A DNA stretch of 33,240 nt from CAVPDE01 sp964580575 (lineage in GTDB: Bacteria > Desulfobacterota > DSM-4660 > Desulfatiglandales > HGW-15). Location: NCBI GenBank assembly GCA_964580575.1, contig CAZOLJ010000051.1, forward strand, positions 1-33,240, in the 5' to 3' direction. The position numbers and the translations under genes are program-made. Below the pieces are notes generated by a model. It worked only from the letters and a program-made list of their open reading frames with translations. It was not told the origin of the DNA and ran no database searches. Of the stretch, positions 8,575 through 17,540 are shown in pieces. Each line of letters opens with the position of its first letter. Positions within the stretch are counted from its first letter, which is position 1.

Positions 8575-9099
8575 TTACTTGGAGAGTTTGAAATCATCCC
8601 TTCTGTTCTTTTGCCAGCATTTCTCATTCTGCTCTTTACAAAGCGGTTTTTCTTCGCCGAAGCTGATGGTGCTCATTCTGTCCATGGAAATTCCAAGAGC
8701 ATTGAAGTGCTTCTGAGCCGCCTTCGCTCTCCTTTCACCCAGAGCCATGTTGTACTCGTTGGTGCCGCGCTCGTCGGTATTTCCTTCAATTCTGACCTTG
8801 AAGGAAGGATTGGCTCGCAGCCAGTCGGCCCTCTTCTCCAGGACCACTTTCGCTTCCGGTCTGATCTCATACTTGTCGAAGTCGAAGTAAATGCTCTCGC
8901 CCTCGAACCACCTGACATCCTGAGCCATATCCACGGCCGCCGTGCTGGGTGCCGCAGCCGCAGGAGCGGCAGGTTTCGGGGCCGCCGGTGCAGGGGCGGC
9001 TTCACCGATGCCAATCTGTTTCTTTGCGCAGGAGCTCATCATCAGCATCGTCCCGCACGCAAACGCCAAAACAACCAAGACCATCACTAGTTTTCTCAT
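8575..9099 (-). CDS. pal: Peptidoglycan-associated lipoprotein Pal
   Basis: 174-aa outer-membrane lipoprotein. The signal peptide ends in the lipobox MSSC (Cys24), followed by an Ala/Pro linker. The OmpA-like peptidoglycan-binding domain (about 60-165) shows the diagnostic YFDFDKYEI and NTDERGTNEYN motifs. It anchors the outer membrane to peptidoglycan and binds TolB. The ATG at 9099 is chosen because the signal peptide starts there; an upstream in-frame extension to 9186 lacks family similarity. AAGGAGG and GAAAGGG lie upstream. It sits between tolB and cpoB as in classical operons. Confidence 0.93.
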   Translation of the reverse strand: MRKLVMVLVVLAFACGTMLMMSSCAKKQIGIGEAAPAPAAPKPAAPAAAAPSTAAVDMAQDVRWFEGESIYFDFDKYEIRPEAKVVLEKRADWLRANPSFKVRIEGNTDERGTNEYNMALGERRAKAAQKHFNALGISMDRMSTISFGEEKPLCKEQNEKCWQKNRRDDFKLSK

Positions 9100-9314
9100 C
9101 ACCCTTTCTACCTCCTTCATAATTCTAGTTTTTTTGCTAAACTCTTCCCTTCTAAATATCACAACATAACACTTAAACTTCTCCATTTCAAGATTTTAAT
9201 ACCCTTAATTTATTTTTTTTGCCACCTCTCTTTTACCCGGAATGATGCCCCCATAGCCCGAAGGCGGATGATCCCTCGGCCCCCGTCCGCACCTCAGAAG
9301 AACAGATCCCCGGT

Positions 9315-10646
9315 TCAGGGCGACCAAGAGGGAGAGGTCTGCTCACCTTTGAAGTTTGTGATCCTCCTCTGATTCTGGCCGTTTGCATTCATCAGGTAAA
9401 CGTGAAAACCGCCTTCCCTGCTGGAGCTGAACATGAGATGCCGGCCGTTCACGTACCAGGAGGGGTCTTCGTTGTTCCCCTGCCCCGCCGTCAGTTGCCT
9501 CAACCCTCTGCCGTCCTGGTCGATCGTGAAAATGTTGAACCGCCCTTCGTCCATCCCTGAGTAGGCGATTCTGTTCAGGCTGGACCAGTTGGGAGAGGTG
9601 TTGTACTTGCCCTCAAAAGTGATTCTCTCTTCCCTCCCGTTCGCGAGGTCCTTGACATAGATCTGGGGGCCTCCGGACCTGTTCGAGACAAAAGCGAACT
9701 TGGTGCCGTCCGGCGCGAAAGTGGGAGACACGTTGATCCCCCAGTAGTTGGTGAGACGCTCCATGATCTTGCCGCTCAGATCAATCCGGTGGATGTCTAT
9801 GTTGTCTCCCACGTTCAGGGTCAGAGCAACGCTTTGACCGTCGGGCGCCCAGGCTGCGCCGGTGTTCAATCCCTTCCGAGCCGAGACCTTGGTGGACCTT
9901 CCGGAGGCGACATCCATCAGGTAAAGGGCAGGCCCTTCCCCGTCCTTGTAGGAGTTGTAGAAAAGCTTGTCCCCCTGCGGAGACCACCGCGGCATCAGAG
10001 CAATGCTCTTGTCGTGGGTGACCTGTTTTACATTGTATCCGTCAAAGTCGCAAATGAAGATTTCCTTGTTTCCCGTCGCCGTGCCTACAAAAGCCATCTT
10101 GGAAAGGAACATCCCTTTCTGTCCGGTGAGGAGATAGATGATGTCATTGGAAATGCGGTGCATCAGGGCCCGGTGCTCATCCACCCTGCCGAGAATCCTC
10201 TTGCCCAGGATCTGGCGGCCTCTGAACACATCGAAGAGCCTCACCTCCGCTTCCACGCTCTGGCCGACGCACGTGTAGCTCCCCTTCAAGAGAAGATCCG
10301 CACCGATCGTGCTCCAGTCCCTGAACTTGATCTCGTCCACGGTGAAGGCCGCCTTGTTTTCTTCCAGAAACGCCGCCTTGTCCATGGGGATGAAGTAACC
10401 GCTCAGATCCAGATCATTGGAGATGACGCCGGGCAGGAGTGCAGCCAGATCCGGTTGTTCCCTGCTCTGGGAAGTATCTCTGAAATCAGGGATCGCGATT
10501 TTGATCTTCTGCACCGAGGGAGAGTTGATGTCGATGAAGATCCTGGCCTCGCCCGGACAGGGGAGAAGCCAGACCAGCAGCAAGAGGATCAGGAGGCTAA
10601 TTTCTTTCAAAGTCTTTAAGGTTGAAGTTGATTTCAAGTTCATCAT
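9315..10646 (-). CDS. tolB: Tol-Pal periplasmic beta-propeller TolB
   Basis: 443-aa periplasmic protein. An N-terminal signal peptide (hydrophobic Leu-rich run at about 17-28) is followed by the TolB_N domain (to about 170) and a six-bladed WD40-like propeller with repeated blade motifs (PRWSPQGDKLFY, AAWAPDGQSVAL, PTFAPDGTKFAF, PSWYVNGRHLMF, ending in PSWSP). It shuttles between Pal and the inner-membrane TolQRA complex. The proposed start overlaps the 3' end of tolA by 50 nt; a later start within the signal region cannot be excluded. Confidence 0.92.
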   Translation of the reverse strand: MMNLKSTSTLKTLKEISLLILLLLVWLLPCPGEARIFIDINSPSVQKIKIAIPDFRDTSQSREQPDLAALLPGVISNDLDLSGYFIPMDKAAFLEENKAAFTVDEIKFRDWSTIGADLLLKGSYTCVGQSVEAEVRLFDVFRGRQILGKRILGRVDEHRALMHRISNDIIYLLTGQKGMFLSKMAFVGTATGNKEIFICDFDGYNVKQVTHDKSIALMPRWSPQGDKLFYNSYKDGEGPALYLMDVASGRSTKVSARKGLNTGAAWAPDGQSVALTLNVGDNIDIHRIDLSGKIMERLTNYWGINVSPTFAPDGTKFAFVSNRSGGPQIYVKDLANGREERITFEGKYNTSPNWSSLNRIAYSGMDEGRFNIFTIDQDGRGLRQLTAGQGNNEDPSWYVNGRHLMFSSSREGGFHVYLMNANGQNQRRITNFKGEQTSPSWSP

Positions 10647-11406
10647 GGGTCATCCGATATCCTTCCGGAAAAGGGGGTAGTGGATTGGAGCGCTCGATCG
10701 CTTTGGAAACCGATTCATCGAAAAGGACATCCGCAGAGCGCTTTTCAAATCGGGTCTTCAGGATCGTGCCGTCTCTCTTGACCGCGAGCACCACGATCGC
10801 TTCGAGGTCTTTCCTGCTTTCCAGCGCCGCAGGGTAATGCCAGTTGCTCTTGATCAGGCTTTCGACTTCCATCTGATAGAGCTGCATGGCCGTGCCGCCC
10901 GGAGGGCCGCCGCCCCCTGTTCCTCCCGGCTGTCCAGTTTCCCTCCGGCCTCCGGTTCTGTTCTCCAGGTTTGCGAGGGCTTTGTCAAGGTGTTCTTCGG
11001 TTTTGACTTTCTTCTCGATCTTCGAAAGCGCCTTATTGAGCACGTCCGCAGGAGACTCCTTGGGTTTTTCTACGGGCGGTGTTTCCTTTTCAAGCGTCTT
11101 CTTGGCAATCACAACGGGCTTTTCTTCTCTTTTCGGCACCTCTTCGATTCTCTTGGCCTGCGCGTCGGGCTTCGAGACCGCTTCGGGTTTCGGGGGCGTT
11201 CCTCCCATGGTTTTGGCGCCTCCGCCCCCGGGCATCTCCACGAGGTTGACCTCGTAAATGATCCCGTCAAAAGACCTTCTGGCCGAGTAGGAATCCGGGA
11301 TGAAGAGAACGGATGAAAAGATGGCTAGATGGAACACCACGGAAAGGACGATCACGGGGGTCCACTTCACATCATTCTGACTTTCTGTCATCCATCCGGC
11401 CTTCAT
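10597..11406 (-). CDS. tolA: TolA/TonB-family energy transducer
   Basis: 269-aa protein with one N-terminal transmembrane segment (VIVLSVVFHLAIF region), a Pro/Lys/Glu-rich periplasm-spanning stretch (about 60-170), a Gly-rich hinge and a C-terminal TonB_C-like domain (LIKSNWHYPA onward). It links TolQR proton-motive energy to TolB/Pal. The ATG at 11406 has GGAG 8 nt upstream; an upstream TTG at 11454 that would overlap the tolR stop is less likely. Position in the operon supports TolA over TonB, though TonB_C-type sequence is visible. Confidence 0.88.
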   Translation of the reverse strand: MKAGWMTESQNDVKWTPVIVLSVVFHLAIFSSVLFIPDSYSARRSFDGIIYEVNLVEMPGGGGAKTMGGTPPKPEAVSKPDAQAKRIEEVPKREEKPVVIAKKTLEKETPPVEKPKESPADVLNKALSKIEKKVKTEEHLDKALANLENRTGGRRETGQPGGTGGGGPPGGTAMQLYQMEVESLIKSNWHYPAALESRKDLEAIVVLAVKRDGTILKTRFEKRSADVLFDESVSKAIERSNPLPPFPEGYRMTHDELEINFNLKDFERN

Positions 11407-11450
11407 GGTGTCACTCCACCGCTTTCGCGAAGGGGCTGGGACCTTACCGA

Positions 11451-11858
11451 TCAATCGAGCGGCTGAGTCACCATGCCCAGCTTGGTGATGCCCGCCTTCT
11501 TCACCTCGGCCATGACCTTGATGACCATCCCGTAGGGAAGTTCCTTGTCCGCCCTGAGGAGAACTTCTTTTTCCCTTCGATACTTGAAAATGGCCTCAAC
11601 CTTCTTGCCGAGGTCCTCGATCTTGACGAGGTGATTTTCCAGGTAGATGTCTCCTTTTTTGTCCACCGTGAGGATCAATGGGTCTTCCTGGCTCTTGATC
11701 GGTGCGGTTTTCGTCGTTGGGAGGTTCACCTCCACGCCCTGCATCATCATCGGAGCGGTCACCATGAAGATCACAAGCAGCACCAGCATCACGTCCACAA
11801 GAGGTGTGACGTTGATGTCAGACATCAAACGTTTTTCTTTTTCAGAACCTATCGCCAT
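11451..11858 (-). CDS. tolR: TolR/ExbD-family proton-channel subunit
   Basis: 135-aa inner-membrane protein. One transmembrane helix (about residues 19-38) carries the conserved Asp in TPLVDVMLVLLVIFMV that takes part in proton flow. The periplasmic domain follows (EVNLPTTK onward). It pairs with TolQ, 71 nt upstream. Confidence 0.92.
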   Translation of the reverse strand: MAIGSEKEKRLMSDINVTPLVDVMLVLLVIFMVTAPMMMQGVEVNLPTTKTAPIKSQEDPLILTVDKKGDIYLENHLVKIEDLGKKVEAIFKYRREKEVLLRADKELPYGMVIKVMAEVKKAGITKLGMVTQPLD

Positions 11859-11929
11859 CGATCTTTACTCTTATCTTACACCTTCCTGCAATTTCCAGCT
11901 TGAGGCATTTCTGTTTAGGCACTTTCTTC

Positions 11930-12661
11930 TTATTCCTCTTTCGCCGAGGCCACACTCCTTTTGACGATCTGCCTTTCCACAAGGCTCAGGAAATCAGCTG
12001 AAAAAAGATCCATCTCAGCCCGAAAATTCGTCAGTTTGCTGCTGAAGTAGTTGAAGGCCACGACGGCTGGAATGGCCGCCGCAAGACCGGCTGCTGTGGC
12101 AATGAGGGCTTCTGAAATGCCCGGCGCCACCACGGCCAGGTTGGCCGCCCCTTTCATTCCAATGCCTCGGAAGGCCTCCATGATTCCCCAGACGGTCCCG
12201 AAGAGCCCGATGAACGGTGTCGTGTTGCCCGTAGTCGCAAGAAAAGAAATGGCCTTCTCCAGCCTGTTGCCCTGGTCGATCATTGTTTTCTTGAGCGTCC
12301 TGTCCACCACATCCATCATGGACAGCATGGGCGCCCCGTTCTTGGTTGTGCTGGGATTTTGTATTCTTCCGAGCCTCTGGATCTCAGCGTAGGCCGCCCT
12401 GAACAACTGCGCCACGGGGCTTGCACCCAGGTCGCTGGAATCGTTGTAGAGTCTGTGAAAGGCCGCGTTATCCCAGAACATTTCAAGAAAATAGCCGTTC
12501 TCTTCTCTGGCTCGCCGAAACAGGCGCCATTTCATAAAAATAATCGCCCATGATACAACGGAAAACACCAGCAGCAGAAAAAGCACGCCCTTGACCACTA
12601 GCCCGGCGTGAATAATCATCTGAACAACGTCGCTTCCAAACGCCCCATCAAAAGATATCAT
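11930..12661 (-). CDS. tolQ: TolQ/ExbB-family proton-channel subunit
   Basis: 243-aa inner-membrane protein with three transmembrane segments: about residues 16-38, and two flanking the conserved GLFGTVWGIMEAF and EALIATAAGLAAAIPAVVAF motifs. It forms the stator of the Tol motor with TolR. It is the first gene of tolQRAB-pal-cpoB. ATG at 12661 is preferred to the GTG one codon earlier, with GAGGA about 10 nt upstream. Confidence 0.92.
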   Translation of the reverse strand: MISFDGAFGSDVVQMIIHAGLVVKGVLFLLLVFSVVSWAIIFMKWRLFRRAREENGYFLEMFWDNAAFHRLYNDSSDLGASPVAQLFRAAYAEIQRLGRIQNPSTTKNGAPMLSMMDVVDRTLKKTMIDQGNRLEKAISFLATTGNTTPFIGLFGTVWGIMEAFRGIGMKGAANLAVVAPGISEALIATAAGLAAAIPAVVAFNYFSSKLTNFRAEMDLFSADFLSLVERQIVKRSVASAKEE

Positions 12662-12697
12662 CACTCAGTGTCCTCACAAGATATTGTCTCTCTTCTT

Positions 12698-12725
12698 TTT
12701 ATAACTACAAGATCTAGCTTGGCAA
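12698..12725 (-). promoter_or_regulatory. Putative promoter of the Tol-Pal operon
   Basis: On the minus strand TTGCCA (12720-12725) and TATAAA (12698-12703) are separated by 16 nt, about 37 nt before the tolQ start. Confidence 0.5.
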
Positions 12726-12792
12726 GCATTATTTTCCCTTAAGATCCTAGAAGCTTTGACAAAAATACCCACAAAAAAGTTCCAAAAAGCAG

Positions 12793-12813
12793 GGGCGCAC
12801 TTTGCGTGCGCCC
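12793..12813 (-). terminator. Rho-independent terminator of the ModE-like gene
   Basis: Perfect 8-bp stem GGGCGCAC / GTGCGCCC with a 5-nt loop. Read on the minus strand it is followed by CTGC and a run of five T. It lies 33 nt after the ModE-like stop and before the Tol promoter. Confidence 0.75.
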
Positions 12814-12845
12814 GCACCAGGTCGATCTTTCTCGGCAGCTTGTCT

Positions 12846-13175
12846 CTAACCGAAAATTTCTCTAAATATCTTGTCGTCCGCTTTCAAGCACCGCTCTTTG
12901 AGCAGGTTGTACTTCTCCAGGAGTTCCAGCCCCTCCTTGGTGAGTTCGGAGCCGCGCTTCTTGTCCGTCGCGACGAGCTTTACCTTGAGGTAATCCTCTG
13001 TGACCTTGATCTTGCTCCAGACACCCTTGTAGGACATCTTCATGATCTTGGCCGTCTGGTTGATCGACCCTGTTCTCTGAATAGTCTTCAGGATCTCCGC
13101 GCGCCCCTCGCCGATGATGATGTCCCCTCTGTCGTCCACGACCCATTGCCTCGATCTCAGCCTCAGATTGGCCAT
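12846..13175 (-). CDS. ModE N-terminal-type winged HTH regulator
   Basis: 109-aa DNA-binding protein that resembles the N-terminal half of ModE: an IIIGEGRAEIL lead-in, then the HTH TGSINQTAKIMKMSYKGVW and a wing. No C-terminal molybdate-binding MOP domain is present, so it either senses something else or works with a partner. ATG at 13175 has GGAGG 9 nt upstream; earlier ATG/GTG codons lie in repeat sequence. It is co-directional with the two moeA genes, which suggests control of molybdopterin or molybdate genes. Confidence 0.82.
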   Translation of the reverse strand: MANLRLRSRQWVVDDRGDIIIGEGRAEILKTIQRTGSINQTAKIMKMSYKGVWSKIKVTEDYLKVKLVATDKKRGSELTKEGLELLEKYNLLKERCLKADDKIFREIFG

Positions 13176-13201
13176 TTCACTAGCCTCCATAGAAGTGCGT
13201 T

Positions 13202-13340
13202 GTCCGTTCACCGTTATCCGTTAACAGAAGAATACAGAAGACAGCAGACAGAATGAAAAGCAAAAGACCCCCACCACGAAGACACGAAAGAAGAGGGTTT
13301 CATGGACCCCCTTGCCCTTTTTCGTGTTTTCCAGTTTTCG
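13202..13340. repeat. Composite heptamer/CACGAA repeat, cut by assembly gap
   Basis: Units of 7 nt run without phase break from 13202 to 13257: GTCCGTT, CACCGTT, ATCCGTT (NNCCGTT family), then AACAGAA, GAATACA, GAAGACA, GCAGACA, GAATGAA (GAANACA family). CACGAA words follow at 13275 and 13283, then a core GGGT(N7)ACCC, then inverted TTCGTG words up to the gap at 13341. Confidence 0.85.
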
Positions 13341-13440
13341 NNNNNNNNNNNNNNNNNNNNNNNNNNNNNNNNNNNNNNNNNNNNNNNNNNNNNNNNNNNN
13401 NNNNNNNNNNNNNNNNNNNNNNNNNNNNNNNNNNNNNNNN
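13341..13440. other. Assembly gap, 100 N
   Basis: Exactly 100 Ns. It removes the 3' end of the MoeA-binding-domain fusion gene and the right part of the composite repeat. True length unknown. Confidence 0.98.
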
Positions 13441-15225
13441 CAGGGAAGAAGGAATGATCAAATCATACTGCTCTTTTTCCAGTGGGATAAAATCCAGATC
13501 CAGTGCCTTTGCCGCCGCGTAGATACCTACCCCGCAGTCCGCCGCACCGCTCAACACGTCCACGGCCACGGCCATGTGCGTGAATTCCTCGTGGTCATAC
13601 CCTTTGATGGTCTCGGGTTGAATGCCCAACTTCGCGAGCCGGTAATCCAAGAGCACCCTCGTGCCTGAACCGGCCTGGCGATTGACAAAGCTGATCCCTT
13701 TCCCCGTCAGATCCTCTAGGCCTTTGATCCCCTTGGGGTTACCCTTTGCCAGAATCAGCCCCTGGTCTCTGAGGGCAAGGTGAAAAACGCTGACCTTGAC
13801 TCCCTTCAGGTACCGTTTGATGTAGGAGATGTTGTACTCTCCTGTCTCCGGGTCGAGAAGGTGTGATCCTGCAAGGTGACAGGTCTCCTTCCGGAGAGCC
13901 ATCAACCCGCCCAGGCTTCCCACGTTCCCCGAGGAGATCCGGATGTTGTGCCCTTTTCTCCTCATCTCATCTCCTATCAAATCAATGGTGATGTCGTGGC
14001 TGCCGATGACCACGAGAGTGTTCTGCACCTCGTCTTCGTCCACAAGGAGCTCTGCTTCCGCGGTTTCGTCCTGGCCTATTCCCTCGGAAAGAGCAGGGAT
14101 GCGTAGGATGCCCTCGGCCCTGGTGAGCGTGGTGATGGAGCCCGCGGCTCTTGGAAGCGGAGTGGCCACGGTTTTGTCGCCCACTTTTCCGATGTTGACC
14201 CGAAGGAATTCTTCCACCCCGAGTTTCGAGGGGAGATCTCTCGAAGGCCGCACCGCTATGGTCTTTGCCTTTGGAGGTCGCAGGCCCTGCATCGTGTGAA
14301 GCAGAGGTTGCGCGAACTGCTGAAAGGAGAGAGTCGCGGAAACGGTGTACCCTGGGTTCCCGATCACAGGTTTCCCTTTGACAATGCCCAGGATGGTCGG
14401 TTTCCCGGGCATCATCGCCACACCGTGAACAATGACTTCGCCCAGCTCTGAAATGATGTGGGCCGTGTAATCCTTGCTTCCTGCAGAAGATCCTGCATTG
14501 ATGAGAACCATGTGGGCGTCTGAATCAAGGGCCCGGACCAACACCTTGCGGATCTCATCTTCCAGATCAGGGACGATCTCGTAGACCACGGGGATCCCCT
14601 GGCACTCGCTAACCAGGCCGGCGAGGATCAGCGAGTTGTACTCGATGATCTGGTTTTTCCTCACTTGACTGGGGTCTGAAACACGGCGGTAGGGAACGAG
14701 TTCAGAACCTGTGGGAATGATCACCACCTTCGGCTTCTGCCAAGCCCTTAAAGAAAAGACGCCCGCCGCCACCATGGCGCCTGCGTCAAAGGGACGGATC
14801 CTGTGGTTCTGTGGCAGGAGCAGCTGGGTAGCGACAATATCCTCCCCCACTTTTCTGATGTTTTGCCACGGATAGGCGGGAGCACGAATTTCAAGGTGAT
14901 CCTGATCCACCTGATGGAGTTTCTCGACCATGATCACCGCATTGAAACCTTCTGGCATGGCCTGCCCGGTATTGATCCACACCGCATCCCGCCCTACCTT
15001 CAAAGTCTTTGGGATTCTCTCCGTCGTCCCGTAGGTTTCCTCTGCCCTGACGGCTATGCCGTCCATGGCGGCCGAGTGATAGGTCGGCGTTGACATCTTC
15101 GCAAAGATGGGCTCCGCCGTTACTCGGCCAAGGGACTCTTCGACTCGAATCTCTTCCGCAGAGCTCCTGAAATCCAGTCTGAACCTCGAGAAAAATGCTG
15201 CTCTCGCTTCTTCGAGGGTCTTCAT
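13441..15225 (-). CDS. MoeA fused to LysR-type/binding-protein-like domain (3' partial)
   Basis: Partial gene, at least 595 aa, with the 3' end lost in the gap. Residues 1 to about 400 are MoeA-like (molybdopterin molybdenumtransferase), with the YHSAAMDGIAVRAEE, NAGSSAGSKDYT and VHGVAMMPGKPTILG motifs. From about 400 it has a periplasmic-binding-protein-like fold of the LysR substrate-binding type (LVVIGSHDITIDLI, NRQAGSGTRVLLDY, GAADCGVGIYAAAKALDLDF). This fusion is known in Mo-cofactor loci and may sense a small ligand such as molybdate; that is inference. ATG at 15225 is chosen; a GTG at 15249 adds eight residues. Roughly 30 residues are probably missing. Confidence 0.85.
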
Positions 15226-15282
15226 GGACAAATAAACATTCCTCTTCACTCCCCTGCCCCCCTCTTCTTGTTGCCCTTTGCT

Positions 15283-16518
15283 CTATGCTCCCTTGAACCT
15301 CATCACCTCGACGACCTGCCCCTGGTAAACGCCTTCGGTGTTTCGGTCTATTCGCAAGAGACCATCCGCTTCCACGAGCGTCGAAATGAGCCCTGATTTT
15401 CCGAAGATCGGCTCAGCGATCCATTCCCCATCTTTTTGAATCAGCCTCACCCGGACAAAATCGTCTCTGCCGCTGGCTGATTCTATGTTCCGGCTCAGCC
15501 TGGCGGAGACTTTGTTCTGCACCCTTTGACTAAAGGTCGTCTCTCCTCCGAGCCTTGCCAAAAAAGGGGCGAGAAACACCTCGGCCACTACCATGGCGGA
15601 AGCGGTGTGACCCGGCAGCCCTAAGATGCCTGTGGCCCCTCTTCTGGCGATGATCGTCGGTTTTCCCGGGCTGATGGAGATGCCGTGGACCAGCAGCTCT
15701 GTGCCTTTAATGGATTCAAAGACCTTCAGGGTCAGGTCTCTGGTCCCCACAGAACTGCCCCCTGAGATCCACACCGTGTCTGCGGTCTCGAGGCCTTTAA
15801 GGAGCATGTTCCTGAGCTGCTCGAAATCATCCCGGCACAGCCCGAGGGCAACCGGCTCCGCACCCTCCCCTGTGCAGAATGCACTGAGGGTGTAGGTGTT
15901 GATATCTCTCACCTGCCCCGGTTTCGGTTTTTCCTGAACAGGGATCACCTCATCACCTGTGGAGATAATGGCCACCCTTGGTTTTCTGTGAACGGTCACT
16001 TCCGTCACACCGAGCCCGGCCAGAACTCCCAAGTCCTGCGACCGGAGTTTCCACCCCTTCCGGAGAACAGAAGCTCCTTTCTTGAAGTCATCGTCCGGCT
16101 GAATCACGTTCTCCTGAGGCGAGATCGCCCGAGAGACTTCCACCGTCGTTTGATCCATGAGGTGGCAGTACTCGACCATGACTACACCGTCAGCGCCCTC
16201 GGGGACCATGCCGCCGGTCGAGATCTTCACGGCTTGCCCGGCGGCTGCGGTCATTGCAGGAATCTGTCCCATTCCCACTTCGCCCACGATTTCCAGGAGC
16301 GCCGGCAGGCTCTCCGTCGCGCCAAAGGAATCCTTCGCTCGTATGGCATATCCATCCACAGAAGTGCGCGAAAATCCGGGAAGATCTTCGGGAGAGACGA
16401 TATCCTTGCACAGCACTCGGCCGAAAGCTTTGTCCAGTGGAACGATTTCTTCTCTTACAGGCTGAAATCCTTGAACCAGTTCCAGAACCTCTTCCGTCGT
16501 TTTCACTTTGAAGAACAC
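15283..16518 (-). CDS. moeA: Molybdopterin molybdenumtransferase MoeA
   Basis: 411-aa enzyme that inserts molybdate into adenylylated molybdopterin. Family motifs: RTSVDGYAIRAKDS (residues 50-63), ISTGDEV, WISGGSSVGTRDLT and VHGISISPGKPTI. The C-terminal domain IV is present. It starts with GTG, with GGAG about 9 nt upstream. It is transcribed ahead of the MoeA fusion gene (57 nt away at its preferred start) as one operon. Two adjacent MoeA paralogues suggest specialisation, for example Mo versus W, as known for MoeA duplicates; this is inference. Confidence 0.92.
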   Translation of the reverse strand: MFFKVKTTEEVLELVQGFQPVREEIVPLDKAFGRVLCKDIVSPEDLPGFSRTSVDGYAIRAKDSFGATESLPALLEIVGEVGMGQIPAMTAAAGQAVKISTGGMVPEGADGVVMVEYCHLMDQTTVEVSRAISPQENVIQPDDDFKKGASVLRKGWKLRSQDLGVLAGLGVTEVTVHRKPRVAIISTGDEVIPVQEKPKPGQVRDINTYTLSAFCTGEGAEPVALGLCRDDFEQLRNMLLKGLETADTVWISGGSSVGTRDLTLKVFESIKGTELLVHGISISPGKPTIIARRGATGILGLPGHTASAMVVAEVFLAPFLARLGGETTFSQRVQNKVSARLSRNIESASGRDDFVRVRLIQKDGEWIAEPIFGKSGLISTLVEADGLLRIDRNTEGVYQGQVVEVMRFKGA

Positions 16519-16525
16519 CGTCCAA

Positions 16526-16581
16526 CTCCGTTACGCGTTCACCGTTGTCCAGGATCCAATATCCAGTATCTTCTGCTTCAG
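16526..16581. repeat. Heptamer array upstream of moeA
   Basis: Eight 7-nt units without phase break: CTCCGTT 16526, ACGCGTT 16533, CACCGTT 16540 (the NNCCGTT family also seen at 13202), then GTCCAGG, ATCCAAT, ATCCAGT (ATCCANN family), then ATCTTCT and GCTTCAG. It starts 7 nt from the moeA start codon, overlapping its untranslated leader and ribosome-binding site. Confidence 0.8.
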
Positions 16582-16705
16582 CCTTTCTTTAATCTATATC
16601 GCGATTGATATAATATGACAACGAAAACTTAAATTCCCAGTCGCTCCCGCAACTCTTGATCCACGCCCCGAAATGATCTGTTTTATTGTCTGTTTGCAAA
16701 CACGA

Positions 16706-16807
16706 CCCCTTGCCCTTTTTCGCGCTTTCCAATCTTCGCGCCTTCGTGGTTGTTTTTTTCTTTTATTCTTTTATTCTGTCTACTGACTTCTGTATTGTGT
16801 ATTCTGA
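16706..16807. repeat. Composite repeat: TTCGCG/TTCGTG words plus ATTCTGT heptamers
   Basis: After CCCCTTGCCCTTTTTCG come CGCGCTTTC and CTTCGTGGTTG words. Exact heptamers ATTCTGT 16773, CTACTGA 16780, CTTCTGT 16787, ATTGTGT 16794 and ATTCTGA 16801 follow. This is the reverse complement of the order at 13223-13290, so the moe cluster is bracketed by oppositely oriented copies. Confidence 0.75.
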
Positions 16808-16837
16808 TCTTTTAGTTCACTTTAGGCCCTTGCTTCT

Positions 16838-17536
16838 ATGTCTTCCCTTAAACACTTCTACTGGCTCACGAAAGAAGACGTCTCGCGGCTTGAGGAACGC
16901 CTTGCGGCGCGTGGCATCAGGCTGAAGTTTGCGAAAGGGGTTGTCTGCACACCTCTGGATGAAATGAACAAGGTTTCCTGCGTGACTCCTGAAGTGTGGG
17001 GCGAGACCTGTGCAAGGCAAGGAAGCTGGTACAGGGCTTCAGAGAAGAACGGCCTTTTCCTGGTGATCAGCTCATTGGATCTGGAAGAGCTTAAAGGCAA
17101 GAAGGCCGGCACCATCAGGCGGGTCGATTTTCATCCGCCAAAGCGGGCAACCGTGGAAGAGAAAAAGGCGATGGCAGGTGAACCTGATTTTGATAAAAGG
17201 GTTCCGCCGCGATGGCGACAAATCAGTGAAATGGAGAAAAGGGTTTTCTTGCGGTGGACGGCGCGGTTGGGATCGGAAACAGAGGATTTTGACTGGCTTT
17301 ATCTTTCACACACGGCAAACCACGCCAACTTCGTGAAGCCCCGATTCTTCATCCGGGAAGGTGAAATGATCATTCCCTACTCCATTGACCGGAGCGCGCA
17401 TCTCTGTTCAAGCTGCTTGGAGTTGTTTCACGTTCTCGGTGATGAACACAAGAAAAAGCTGGTAGCCCCGTGCCCAGGCGCCACGATCTTTGCCCGCCTC
17501 GAAGCGGACAAGTATCTGCTGGTGGAAAAACCATGA
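16838..17536 (+). CDS. Conserved-looking protein of unknown function
   Basis: 232-aa soluble protein that I do not recognise. No signal peptide or membrane segment is visible. It is basic and aromatic-rich, with a C-terminal cysteine set (HLCSSCLELF around residue 190 and APCPGA around 212) that could bind a metal. The N-terminal MSSLKHFYWLTKEDVSRLEE start is plausible, though no strong ribosome-binding site precedes the ATG. Codon use and the long uninterrupted frame support a real gene. It stands alone between two composite repeats, next to but divergent from the moe operon, so a link to molybdopterin is only a guess. Confidence 0.7.
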   Translation: MSSLKHFYWLTKEDVSRLEERLAARGIRLKFAKGVVCTPLDEMNKVSCVTPEVWGETCARQGSWYRASEKNGLFLVISSLDLEELKGKKAGTIRRVDFHPPKRATVEEKKAMAGEPDFDKRVPPRWRQISEMEKRVFLRWTARLGSETEDFDWLYLSHTANHANFVKPRFFIREGEMIIPYSIDRSAHLCSSCLELFHVLGDEHKKKLVAPCPGATIFARLEADKYLLVEKP

Positions 17537-17540
17537 AACA

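Noticed and set aside
13300..13440. Extension of the MoeA fusion gene through the second gap
   Set aside because: The frame happens to stay open through Ns and repeat DNA. The true stop is probably inside the gap, and the residues after it show no similarity.
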